DNA from: Cylicocyclus nassatus
Taxonomy: Eukaryota > Nematoda > Chromadorea > Rhabditida > Strongylidae
Assembly (NCBI GenBank): GCA_958299035.1
Contig: CATQJL010000112.1
Span: 84,524,636 to 84,588,635, forward strand
Length of the DNA stretch: 64,000 nucleotides
Direction: 5' to 3'
Each line of letters begins with the position of its first letter. Position 1 is the stretch's first letter. The notes beneath the pieces were generated by a model. It did no database searches. It was not told the origin of the DNA and was given only the letters and a program-made list of their open reading frames with translations. Shown one piece after another: positions 1 through 10,347 of the stretch. A program made the translations under genes and the position numbers.

Positions 1-165
1 AAATTAGAGCTCTTCATATCACGCTTTTTTACCTTTTCTCTCTTCCTCCCCACCTAGACTCACATATTCCCTTCACCCTGGAAGGTCGGAGACAGGCGAG
101 ACCCCCTTCATCTGGGGAGAGCCCGGCTCCCCCTATCGCACCTATGCTCGGAGGTAAGACTTTCT
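1..165 (-). repeat. SINE-like repeat tail, partial copy
   Basis: The first ~150 bases are the reverse complement of about 17,210-17,361, sharing the CCCTTCACCCTGGAAGGTCG stretch and the C-rich CCCCCTATCGCACCTATG block. The same family recurs at 3,250-3,480 and 20,640-20,830. It is cut by the window edge. No coding potential was seen. Confidence 0.6.
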
Positions 166-711
166 GTGATATGGTAGTAAACGATGGGGCGAATCGTGAT
201 CAAAAGAAGATTTAAGGACATTGTTATAATGTAACAATGTCTTTATAATAATTTTAGTGTTTGTTTACATATCAATGCTCATTCTTCTTTGGGATTAATG
301 ATATTCTTGTGAATTCGACCCGATAAAGCTGTTCTATATGGTTGGTAATTCACAGCAGCTACGTTTAGACGACATTAAAAATCCAAGCGAGTTCGGCACT
401 CAACCACTTTAACCTATACGCATGGTACTGAAATCCAAGCACGCAAAGAACAGACGAATTAGAAGCCTCTTTTCACAACTTGGAACCTATATTGATTATG
501 AACCTAACAACTTTATCATCTTTTCTTGTTACTTGAAAATCAGTCCTCTGGGTTTATATTTAGCTTCCAATTTTTGTTACTTTTGAGAGCTGTGTAAGTC
601 AGACCTTCTTAATAAAATTAAATGTGCGAAATAAAATTCAAGATTTACTCACTCAACGATACACCACTTCAAAGGTTACAGATAAGAAGGAACAACCTTG
701 TAATGATATTA

Positions 712-1552
712 CAAGGGAATGGTCAGAAGTCGAAGTGGCCAAACCAAACAAGCTGTATACCATTCGATGCAGTATAGAACGCTGACTTTGAATCTGTCTT
801 TCTTATCTGCTTCCCGCTTCTGTGGACGAAGCTACAAGCGCTTTCATTGTGAAAAAATCACACATAAAAACAGCGAAATTGAGCACACTGTTGCACTTTT
901 AGCTCACAAGGGAATGGTCAGAAGTCGAAGTGGCCAAACCAAACAAGCTGTATACCATTCGATGCAGTATAGAACGCTGACTTTGAATCTGTCTTTCTTA
1001 TCTGCTTCCCGCTTCTGTGGACGAAGCTACAAGCGCTTTCATTGTGAAAAAATCACACATAAAAACAGCGAAATTGAGCACACTGTTGCACTTCTAGCTC
1101 ACAAGGGAATGGTCAGAAGTCGAAGTGGCCAAACCAAACAAGCTGTATACCATTCGATGCAGTATAGAACGCTGACTTTGAATCTGTCTTTCTTATCTGC
1201 TTCCCACTTCTGTGGACAAAGCTACAAGCGCTTTCATTGTGAAAAAATCACACATAAAAACAGCGAAATTGAGCACACTGTTGCACTTTTAGCTCAGCTT
1301 CTTTATTTAAAAATTTGAAATAGGCTAGCTGCACGTTTCGGCCCAGCATTAAGGCGAACGTGGCTCTGCACGGCTAGATTTTAAATTTCACGCGTAATTT
1401 CTTAGCAAAATAAGGTCTTTAATGGCTTGTAGCTTCGTCCACAGAAGCGGGAAGCAGATGAGAAATAAAGATTCGAAGTCAGCGTTTTATACTGCATCGA
1501 ATGATATACAGCTTGTTTGGTTTGGCCACTTCGACTTCTGACCATTCCCTTG
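712..1552. mobile_element. Harbinger-like MITE with 195-bp tandem array
   Basis: Terminal inverted repeats begin CAAGGGAATGGTCAGAAG on the left and end with its reverse complement at 1,552. The element is flanked by TTA on both sides (709-711 and 1,553-1,555). A 3-bp TNA duplication and short inverted termini fit PIF/Harbinger (Tourist-like) non-autonomous elements. Three near-identical 195-bp units begin at 719, 914 and 1,109, and each starts with the terminal repeat itself, so the array looks like amplification of the element's own left end. The 199-codon frame at 719-1,318 exists only because 195 is divisible by 3; I do not regard it as a gene. Sister copies are at 6,421-7,597 and 9,801-10,268, with a right-end fragment at about 10,990-11,043. 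Confidence 0.75.
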
Positions 1553-1626
1553 TTAGACATATATTCTCTAACTATTAGACATATATTCTCTATTCTCTAA
1601 CTATTAGACATATATTCTCTAACTCC
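1553..1626. repeat. Short tandem repeat, ~23-31 bp
   Basis: Three imperfect copies of TAGACATATATTCTCTAACT sit directly after the 712-1,552 element. It is a small local duplication with no coding content. Confidence 0.7.
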
Positions 1627-3240
1627 AGTGCCACACGATCATAGTAAAGTAGAAGTGGATTGAAGCTTGGCTTTTGCAAAATCTGATAAAAAAACGCTCT
1701 TCATACTTCCGCAGATGAGTTGGTGTGATGAGTTGATGCAGTTTCATAAGTGGCACGACGATATCCGAGCTCGTGCCACATCCGAACAAATTCCCATTAT
1801 ACCTATTTCCTCAGTTGATCGCAATTTCTCTTCAACAACATCATGCAGTTCCGCGTACCTTTTTAGGGGAATTTAGGCAAATATGCAACAACTGGTTTTT
1901 GTGGTTTGTGTATCACAAAAGCTGACCATCGCCCGACATGTAAATTAGCATGCTGTCAAACGTTCTAGGATACTTTATTTAAAGCGGATTTTTATGAGAT
2001 AACTTCTGTCTGTCCAACCATCAATACGGCTATATATAAGCTGTACTAACAGGCATCGGTCCAACGCTGGTATGCCTTGCGATGACACGCTTTTATATGC
2101 GACGTGACTCAGTGCGTTGCAGGGCTCATACACGTCAAACCGCACCGTCGCTAATTGCCACAGGCGCGACGTTCCATGACCGATGCGGGTTGATATGGCC
2201 TATATGGGTTACCAGTCTTTCTTGATCGTTTCTCCTACACTTTGCCTTATCTACTGACAGATAGACTAGTTTCTGCCTCTATATCCGGTATCTCGGCGCG
2301 ACTAAGCGCAAGCAAATGAACGAGACTTGATTGCTAAAAAGTTGCTTGTTTGCTGGAAACCCACTGATGTTTGCCTGAAAATCCTTTGTCTTAAGCTCTC
2401 GACATTTTGCACTAAGTGTTTTTACAAAGCTCTGGTAGTGCATACGGGTTTGAGAAGCTTATTATCTCTGGAACATGTCCTGCAAGTCGAGTGCTGTTAC
2501 CTCAGCACCAAATGTTTCTATGTGCCATCAATGCAAAAATACTATACACGCAAACTCTTGATGAAGGTTAACTTTGAATGTTTCTGAGATTCGCTGCGGG
2601 TCCACGATTGTTAGATGCAGTGGCGAACTGATGAGGGGAGGGGAAGGGATGCCGTGCTCTTGAAAATGGGTGGCAAAAATTACGAAAGCTACTTACATGA
2701 ACTATGAAACTGTGCGAAGGAACTGTTTTCACCTGTAAATGATTAGTATAATTTCTGAAAAATTCCGAAAATCCAATTTAGCTTGAGATTCTGACGGGGG
2801 GGATGTTGCAACGCATCTTCGCTCAAAAAAATTCTTCTTTCCCCTGTGGAAGAAAAAATGACTAGTTCTGAAAACAACATCTTTCGCCCATGACATTACA
2901 TTCTTGTTTTCTTAAAAAATTAATAAAAAATAAATAAAATAAAGTAATAATAATAAAAAAATAACTAATAAAAATTGAAGTTGATGAAGCCACACAATCA
3001 AGAAATGATTGCATTAGAAATTCGGCATTCTTAGTTTGTCAACAATTAGTTGACAGGAGTCTATGAAATGAAAAGAAATAAAATGCTCTTTGCCAGCAAG
3101 CGCCAAACGCTATCTAATTATTACTTGAAAAGTGTGGATAAACTAGGTGCCTGTAGATTTTTACAATGATTTACGAGCATCAATGTTACCAATACTACCA
3201 TCTCTTTGAAAAAAAATTCTGTTCGCTTCTCGCCCAGGGC
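1627..3240. other. Non-coding stretch with repeat fragments
   Basis: No supportable gene. About 2,060-2,200 is a diverged copy of the 150-bp repeat also at 13,049-13,207 and 35,011-35,173. At 2,618 a CAGTGGCGAACTG end resembles hAT-type termini seen elsewhere in the window. 2,915-2,975 is A/T-rich low complexity. Confidence 0.4.
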
Positions 3241-3249
3241 AGAAGCGCA

Positions 3250-3480
3250 TTCAAGACTAACCACTCTCAAGGCTCATCAGTAGGAAGGAATGGTAGCAGT
3301 AACGGTATGGTAATCAGTGCCTTGATCTTCCCAGATAATGCTCATCCCCCCCCCCCTTCCGCCTCAGGGACGGTATAGTGCTTGGATGACCCAAAGGCAT
3401 GGTTGAATCATTTATCCCAGCTGTCATCACGAAGCCTTAGACCACTAAGTCACTCAACCCAAGGTCTCGTGCTTGAATGA
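3250..3480 (-). repeat. SINE-like repeat with tRNA-like head
   Basis: Read on the minus strand, the head has an A-box-like TGACTTAGTGG and, about 40 nt further, a B-box-like GATTCAACC. The body shares the phrase containing CTCATCAGTAGG and a C-run with 17,062-17,361 and 20,640-20,830. This fits a tRNA-derived SINE family, but the boxes are imperfect and no duplication was identified. The copy lies at the left edge of duplication unit A. Confidence 0.45.
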
Positions 3481-3952
3481 AAAAAATTGGCTGGATTTGC
3501 AATCATTTTGCAATCGTCTTCATTTGCAAAATCTTCGACCATATAGTTTGTCTCTATAAGCTCTGGTTCTGACATCTATCCGAAAAAATCAGTCAATGCC
3601 TTGATTTAAGCTGATGGTGGAACATTCCAGAAAGTTCTTTTTACGAAATACTAGCTCATAAGTTCCCAAAACTACGTTTACTTTCTCACAGAAGAATGAG
3701 GTAGCGTTGCTAAATGATATATCAGCGGTGATCTGCAATTTGTATTTTCTGCTCCGTCAGATCAGATGAAAGTCAGAAAGTTAGCATGTGCAACAGCTTT
3801 GCTATAATCTATTTTTGATAACTATATCGAGCTAGCAGTATCGGCTTTAAACATTGCATATTCTTTCGTAAACATTGCGCATGCGTATCAGAGCTGTTCC
3901 GCCTCTTCCTCTATTTCTAGTCTAGTCTGCTCCACCTTTTGCAGCTGCGTTG

Positions 3953-3960
3953 TATATAAA
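3953..3960 (+). promoter_or_regulatory. TATA box of Lustrin-type gene A
   Basis: TATATAAA lies 48 bases before the ATG at 4,001 and is preserved at the same distance in copy B. Confidence 0.6.
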
Positions 3961-4000
3961 GCTGTGTGAGCATGACGACAACAATCGTTAGCAGCTCGCA

Positions 4001-4686
4001 ATGATTTCAAATTTTATCTCAGTTCTATTCTGTGCTGCGTCAGTGGCTTTAGTCACCTCACAGTCTGCACCATCTTCACCATCAGGTTGGCTATTAGCTT
4101 CAGGCTGTTACAAGTTACTCCTAATTTCAAAATTAGATGAATAGCGACTTGAAAAAAGTAAAATGTTGCAGTCGACGTAGGATCTCGGATCACAGAGATT
4201 TCGGATCTTCATTTAGGTCCTGGTCAGTGCCCTGGAGGTCCCTCATTGAACATTCAGTGCGACCCTAAACGTCCATGGCCTCAGTGTCCTCCTCAGTCTT
4301 ATTGCTACGTTACTGGCTCGGTTGATGTTGGACCACATTACTGCTGCCCAGTTTGTAAGTACATCACAGTGTTTGTGGTTTATCAAGAGTGAAACTTACC
4401 AAACTTTGTAGGGTCGACTTATGGTGCGTCGTACAGACCTGCTGCCCCATTCTACGACTATGTACCGCCAATGCCAGAGGATTGGCCGGCTAACATAAAA
4501 GCTTCAGCTAATTGGCCTACTTCCGTTATTAGCCGAAATGCGATGGCAAAGTTGAAGGTGATATTTATTCAATGTGCATTTGGTGCCTATCCTCCCAACT
4601 CTTTTTTCCAGACAACTTTCAACAACGAAGACGGGGACGAAGACGAGAACGTTCAAAAATTCTCTAAAGTGAATTTGCGGCGCTGA
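4001..4686 (+). CDS. Secreted Lustrin-type cysteine-rich protein, copy A
   Basis: Four exons join in phase: 4,001-4,085, 4,172-4,354, 4,412-4,557 and 4,612-4,686, giving 162 residues. Acceptors are TTGCAG, TTTGTAG and TTTTTTCCAG; the second donor is a consensus GTAAGT. The start has a hydrophobic leader (MISNFISVLFCAASVALVTS), so the product is probably secreted. Exon 2 encodes one compact module beginning GQCPGGPSL and ending YCCPV with six cysteines, the spacing of the Lustrin cysteine-rich repeat found in nematode extracellular proteins; the function of that module is not established here. The C-terminal exon is acidic (NEDGDEDEN). The last intron is 54 nt, in frame and stop-free, so intron retention adds 18 residues. 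Compared with copy B it has a 9-bp TCTTCACCA duplication after the leader. A TATA box and AATAAA flank it. Expression is inferred, not shown. Confidence 0.75.
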
Positions 4687-4797
4687 GCAAAATGGAGTTA
4701 CGAGTGGTTTTGCGTTGTCTGAGCGATTACCACTATCTATACCTGTATAAAAAGGCACGCTGAATAATTATTGCTTCAAAAACGCATGGGAAAGTGC

Positions 4798-4803
4798 AAT
4801 AAA
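4798..4803 (+). terminator. Polyadenylation signal of gene A
   Basis: AATAAA, 112 bases after the stop at 4,686, is conserved in copy B at 26,742. Confidence 0.6.
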
Positions 4804-4905
4804 TATAAGCTTTATTTGTAATGTCAATTCTTCAGGATAATTGTGCTTACAGTATGTGATAATGTTTTCTTATGCCACACGAGGTTTGGTGATGCTCTTT
4901 ATTGC

Positions 4906-4942
4906 GGCCTTACGTTTCGACTTATCGTCGTCTTCAGAGGCC
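4906..4942 (-). ncRNA. Hammerhead ribozyme motif, minus arm
   Basis: Mirror of the motif at 5,090-5,126. On the minus strand: GGCCT, the core CTGAAGA, a GAC/GTC stem II with a GATAA loop, GAAACGTA, then AGGCC closing stem I. All conserved core positions (CUGANGA and GAAA) are present. Stem III is minimal, as described for Penelope-like element ribozymes. Confidence 0.7.
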
Positions 4943-5089
4943 CTCGCTTCGCTTCACCGTTGGAGCACTGATGGTATTGTGCAACCACGTCCTTTGGTGT
5001 CAGTAGTGCCAATTGCCGATTGGCACTACTGACACCAAAGGACGTGGTTGCACAATACCATCAGTGCTCCAACGGTGAAGCGAAGCGAG

Positions 5090-5126
5090 GGCCTCTGAAG
5101 ACGACGATAAGTCGAAACGTAAGGCC
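5090..5126 (+). ncRNA. Hammerhead ribozyme motif, plus arm
   Basis: GGCCT (5,090-5,094) pairs with AGGCC (5,122-5,126) as stem I. CTGAAGA is the first core, GAC-GATAA-GTC forms stem II, and GAAACGTA carries the second core with predicted cleavage after the UA step near 5,121. Stem III is only one or two pairs. Both strands of the insert therefore carry an intact-looking motif. Confidence 0.7.
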
Positions 5127-5366
5127 GCAATAAAGAGCATCACCAAACCTCGTATGGCATAAGAAAACATTATCACATACTTCACGATGCCGAGGTTTCA
5201 ACAAAAGAGGACAAGCCAACTGTGCTTACAGTGTTTTTCTCAAGATATCTTTAGGATCAAACAGGGACAAAATTCATCTGTTATCTATTGTTGTAAGCCT
5301 TGATCGTGATTTTGACAATTCCGCAAGTCGGCAGAGAATGATGAAAACACAATTCGCTAACTATTA

Positions 5367-6155
5367 GGTTGTCGGATAATTTCTGTTACACTTTTTATTT
5401 TAATTCTTAAAAATCTCAGAAGCTTTGGAAAGATATCATGTTCGCGGCGTATGAGCAGGGTCAAAAGGCCTATGGGTACCGTCGCATCCGCGATGCTTGC
5501 GCAAAACACCCAGTTTGTGGCTGAAAATTCGTCCCAACTTGTAAATGAGCTGGCGTTCTCTCAGGTGATGACCGATAGATCGGACAATGTGGTTATCAGG
5601 TAGGGCATAGTCTGCAGCGTTCAGCTAATATGGGGAGATGATGCAGACATGTTTGCACTCGTTATCCTGAGCGGTTCAAATCTCAGTGTGCGCCATCTTT
5701 GCAATCATTGGCACTTTTACGAGAAGAACGTTTTTAAAAATTTCAAATTCGTTTTCATGTTTTTTGTATACATTTCTATACGATGTACATAAAAAGAAAA
5801 ATTTACGAAAGTTTTTGAATTTTTTTGGTATTTTTTTCACCCCTCGTTTTGGAACGCTAGAGGCACCGGAATGCATCCATGTAAGAGACAATGCCAAAAT
5901 ACGTTCTAAAAAAATTCTGGAAGAAAGAAAGCGCAAATAGGTGCAGAGAAAAAGATCAGACAAAAACTGAAAAATTTGAATGCTTTTACAAAACTGCCGT
6001 AAACTTGTTGGTCATTAGTGCACTTGCGGCATCAATCATGCTGGTAAGTAGATCCTGCTTTGTCCTAAGCGTATTGCAAATTTGGGGTTTTCAGAAAGCT
6101 GCTAGGGTTTTCTAGAAATTTTAGCAAAAAGTGTAACAGAAATTATCCGACAACC
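5367..6155. mobile_element. Mariner-like MITE, 789 bp
   Basis: Termini GGTTGTCGGATAATTTCTG and its reverse complement, each next to TA (5,365-5,366 and 6,156-6,157). Copy B has no insert at the matching place (about 26,928). The inner frames have no transposase features. It is a Tc1/mariner-type non-autonomous element by its TA duplication. Confidence 0.75.
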
Positions 6156-6420
6156 TAATATTTGACCAAACGCTAAACAACATGTAAACTGCTTTGCTAT
6201 GCTTTCTTGCATATCAATATTCTTAAGATTCTTCGTAAGCCGTCTGAGAAGTAAAAATTTTTCTCGTATGCAAAACCTGCAACTAATGAAGCTGATTTGA
6301 AAAAAGCAAATGAAAAAATACATTTTTTCTAGGCGTTTTTTGATATTTACTGATACCTATGACTTCTTATATATCCGCCAATATTTATGAAAGTAAATTT
6401 GTTCAAGCAATGTTATCTCA

Positions 6421-7597
6421 CAAGGAATGCATGTTTAGTCGAAATGGTCTTTTTAGATGGGACATATATCATATCAAAGATATATTAGGTTGTTGCAAAA
6501 GTTCTGTCGTTTCATTTTCAAAAATTTGTAACTCCGCGAAATTACAACGGATTTGCTTGCTTCTAATTTTATTAGAAAGAATAAGTCATTCGCTTTCAAA
6601 TGCTGTTCCGTGGAGCTTCTGTTTCATACTGGATGAGGAGATAAAAATGGGAAACTAAGACCATATAAGCTTTGACCATTTTAAGTTAGGTCACCAAAAA
6701 TCTGGAATGCTGCAGAAAAATCTGAAATCGTCAATACATATGTTTTTCGGCCTACCCTTTGCATCTGTGAAGAGTTTATGCTGTTAGGACGTCTTTGTGA
6801 GAAGTTATGATTTTCGCGAAAATTGACAAATTAATTATTTTTGGCGTTTTTCCATAGTAAACTCGATATTCATAACTTCTCACAGAGACGTCCAAACAGC
6901 GCAAATTTTCAAAGATGCAAAGGGTAGGCCAAAAAACATATGTACTGAGGATTTCAGATTTTTCTGCAGCATTCCAGATTTTTGGTGACCTAACTTAAAA
7001 TGGTCAAAGCTTATATGGTCTTAGTTTTCCATTTTTATCTCCGCACCCAGTATGAAACAGAAGCTCCACGGAACAGCATTTAAAAGCGAAAGACTTATTC
7101 TCTCTAATAAAATTACAAGCAAGCAAATCCGTTGAAATTTCGCGGAGTCACAAATTTTTGAAAATGAAACGACAGAACTTTTGCAACAACCTAATAAAAT
7201 GCCAATCAAATCTGCATTCCTTATCTGCAGGGCGTTTATGGACGAGGAGTTGAGCGCTTATTGGGCAAAAAATTGAATGTGCAAGGCGGACAAAAATAGC
7301 CGCAACACTTTTTCTGGCTCTTTAATGGAGCTGTGATAATCATCGGAGCACTTTATTTGAAAATTCTCTCAAATAAAAAATATACCACATTTGCTTGCAT
7401 TACTTGAGTAGTGAGATTTTAGCAACTCGTTTAATCCAAATGCACGTTCAATTTTCGGCTTCAAAAAACGCCTGTAACTTCTCAAGCATAAATGCTTTGC
7501 AGATAAGAAAGGCAGATTCAACGTTAGCGTTTTATGCCCTTCAATATGGTATACATCTCATTTGGAAAGGTCACTTCGACTAAACAAGCTTCCCTTG
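6421..7597. mobile_element. Harbinger-like MITE with nested foldback
   Basis: Termini CAAGGAATGCATGTTTAG and its imperfect complement, flanked by TCA on both sides (6,418-6,420 and 7,598-7,600); the copy-B site reads TCA once. Same family as 712-1,552 and 9,801-10,268 (TNA duplication). It has been expanded by a mariner-like foldback nested at 6,488-7,191; without that it is about 470 bp, equal in size to its sister at 9,801. Confidence 0.75.
6488..7191. mobile_element. Mariner-like foldback, 704 bp
   Basis: Almost complete palindrome with arms of about 340 bp and a short centre near 6,840. Termini GGTTGTTGCAAAAGTTCTG next to TA on both sides. Nested inside the 6,421-7,597 element. A related terminus begins at 63,977 at the window's right edge. 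Confidence 0.8.
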
Positions 7598-8768
7598 TCA
7601 GTTCTGCCACTTTGTGTCTTTCCTTGCATTGGCGGTGCTCTCTTATTTGTCCCCTTTCTCAGTGTTCTGTGGAGTTGGGCTTTTCTTGTAATCTAAAAGG
7701 CTTTGCTTTGTGCGATGCCTGCTCAGACAAGTTATTTTTTACACGCAAACTGGGCCGCTAGTACTGCTTTGAAACATTCATATGGATATCTTCATTCTAT
7801 TCACATACTCTTGTTTCGGTTCAAAACTCTTATTGCACCTTTTTTCGCATACTTTTTTTTATCAAGTATCTTGTTGGATGGAAAGCCACTATGCAGATAG
7901 GAACGTAACATTAAGTTCAAAATATGTATTTACAAAGGAATGACAAGAGGTCTTATTATGTTTCGAAAAGTCCTGTGCTTTTATACAGGTTTTATACAAG
8001 CTTCACATCAGCTTCACACTATAATAGATAATGTGCGCATAACCTGCAAAATTTGGTACAACTTTTACTCGCTGACAAATAAATCAACCGTCTTACTTAA
8101 GTGTTCGACTGCATGGACAATGAACACAAAGACTTTGTGTAGAGCTGGAAAAGATTTGTTCAGTTTGCAAAAACATAAAGTGAAAGTGGGCGTGCCCAAA
8201 TGTTTATACTCACTTATTTCAGCAAAGAAATCCGTAAATGCTCTGGCGTAAAGATAAACTACAAATACGAGTGCAACACCCTGAAAGTATTCTGTAGAAA
8301 TTCAAAGGTGTGCCTGTTTCAGGCCCAGTTACTTCCGATCTCTAAGTTGTTTACAATTTGACAGCGTTCGCCAGCATTTTGGAAATGCCTATACCCACTG
8401 GTGATTCTTTGGACGCTTCGCTGACGAGGAATGATTTTTTGAGAGCACTTATCGAATTTTTTGGTAAATGAGATCTGTCACTGAAAGTTTATCAGCACGG
8501 GACTAGTTTCCCAAACATACAGGTGATCATCACTTTTATATTCGTGATATAACTGATCGGATGTGTAGGACATTGCAAAAGTATAACATTTGTATTTCAT
8601 TTGTTGTTTTGGTTGAGATTCTAGCTTAGGTATCATTTTGGTTATAAAGAATGCCAAGAAATACGTGCACTGTTAGATCGTCCTTTCACATCTCTCTTGC
8701 TCTGGTGTACTTACTAGGAAAGTCAGTTGACTTGAATTCGCGTTTTGAGATGGGACACATATATACCA

Positions 8769-8939
8769 TTTGGTTCAACTGGCTTGGCTTCGACAAAGGC
8801 GGGGCTTCGTGACCTAATTAAGGCTTTGTAGTGATTAGAGAGCACTCGCGCGAGAGAGGCGCAGGTGCGTCGCGGGCGCGAGCGGCCTCAATTAGATCAC
8901 AAAATACCGCCCTGACGGAGCCAAGCCAGTTGAATCAAA
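8769..8939. mobile_element. GC-rich 171-bp palindromic MITE, copy 1
   Basis: Arms of about 80 bp start TTTGGTTCAACTGGCTTGGC and end with GCCAAGCCAGTTGAATCAAA; the centre is rich in CGCG. Present at the same place in copy B (28,349-28,519), so it predates the duplication. Other copies: 45,895-46,067, 50,094-50,260 and 53,139-53,309. Confidence 0.75.
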
Positions 8940-9800
8940 GGTTATATGATATTAGCTGAAACGCTGATTTTAAACATGCTGTTCCTAGCTGCAGCACATC
9001 ATTCTGAAATGAGTTACTGATTTTTTTCTGTGCATATGCATAATCAACCTACCTGCATTACGGTATCATCATCTAAGTGGTGTTTTACTGCATTAGGTTT
9101 CTTGTCACTGACAAAAGACTCAATCTGATATTATTTTAGTATCCCAGCACCGCTGTAAGGCTGATTTCTATTAACAGGAGCTTTCCCATGTTGAAAAGTG
9201 TGCCAATTTCGTGCAGAACAAAGCTCATAACTCGCTTCAGAATGATGCTCCGTGTCGCGGAATAGTTGGCCTAGGTTAGGCGCTGTTGCATGGACTGTGG
9301 TTGTCTAAGGGTATGATGTAAATTCTTTTATTGAATAACGATCCTCCAAGCGATCGGCGCGTCCACGTTTCCTCGCCTTGGCTCCTCGATTGAGAACCGA
9401 CCGCACTTCTCTAGCACCGACAGCGAAACTCATTCGGAGCCAAGCGGAGCCGCCTTATATAGCGGCCGAGAAGAAGTGCAGGCGCCCGATCGCGTAGTCC
9501 GAGCGCGAATCCATCAAAACATAGCGAAGTCATTAAAACACCAATTTAGCACATACAAACCCACTAGAAAGGACTAGATAAGCAAGATAGAGAACAACAG
9601 AGGTACAAAGAAGCTTCTTTCATAAGGTCAAAAGACTAATGTCATCTTAGCGACAAATGAATATGATATGCTCACCATATTGGATTACCCTATTATGCAA
9701 AGATTTAGCGAATTCTGGTTTCGCAGTTTAGTTATTGACAGATTGTCCTTAAAACTTGACGCATTTGACTTGTTCTACTTTTAAAAGGCGCCTTATCTTA

Positions 9801-10268
9801 CGAGGGAAGGATACCTGGTGACAGTGGCCTTTTGCAACCATATGTATACCATGAGGTGCGTCTTGAAACGCTGATTCTGAATCTATGTTCAATATCTGCT
9901 GTGCGACTCCCTGAACGAAGTTATGGAATTTTTTCCATATTGATTTTGCCTGATTTAGGCAGTCAAAATCGTCAGTATATCCAGACTTTTTGGACTCTGA
10001 TATATCGATGACAGTTTTCCTGAGCTTAACGTAAAACTTTACTTTATCTTACGCTCTTTTGTAGTGCATAAGCGAACATCCTAACGATATTGATGGTGAA
10101 TCCTGCATCAAAAACAGTGCAAATTTTGGTGAGAAGAAAAGTTCATAACTTCTTTCGGAAGAGCGCACAGCAGATAGCGAAAGTAGGTTTGGAATCAGCG
10201 CTTCAAGATGCATTTAATAGTGTAAGTTTCATTTTGAAAGGCCACGGTCACCAAGTATCCTTTCCTTG
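9801..10268. mobile_element. Harbinger-like MITE, 468 bp
   Basis: Termini CGAGGGAAGGATACCTGG and complement, flanked by TTA on both sides. Copy B keeps the empty site CTTATCTTAGTC at about 32,228. This is the cleanest copy of the family. Confidence 0.8.
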
Positions 10269-10347
10269 TTAGTTTGTCTTCGAATTTCACTTCTTTTTGC
10301 TGATCCTAATGGTCAACTTCTAGATACATGCTGCCTATGATTCATTT

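Larger units (their letters stand above)
4854..5220. mobile_element. Penelope-like terminal unit with opposed hammerhead motifs
   Basis: A 367-bp insertion absent from copy B, flanked by a perfect 12-bp duplication TGTGCTTACAGT (4,842-4,853 and 5,221-5,232). B has the single uninterrupted site near 26,786. The insert is two inverted arms meeting near 5,025 plus about 40 extra bases on the right. Each arm carries a hammerhead-ribozyme-like core. Inverted terminal units, ribozymes and a variable-length duplication are known Penelope-like element traits. No reverse transcriptase is present in it. Confidence 0.75.
6410..7900 (+). pseudogene. Disrupted secreted-protein gene, copy A
   Basis: Orthologous to the open gene at 27,180-27,497 in copy B. 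The ATG at 6,410 is followed by four codons, then the 6,421-7,597 transposon. The remainder resumes at 7,598 and also carries small indels that bring a stop after the GLFL stretch. The CD.C motif region survives near 7,700. It is a broken gene: the insertion falls in the signal peptide. Confidence 0.55.

Noticed and set aside
719..1318. 199-codon open frame with three repeated blocks
   Set aside because: It is created by a 195-bp (3 x 65) tandem repeat of a MITE terminus; no domain, promoter or splice evidence.
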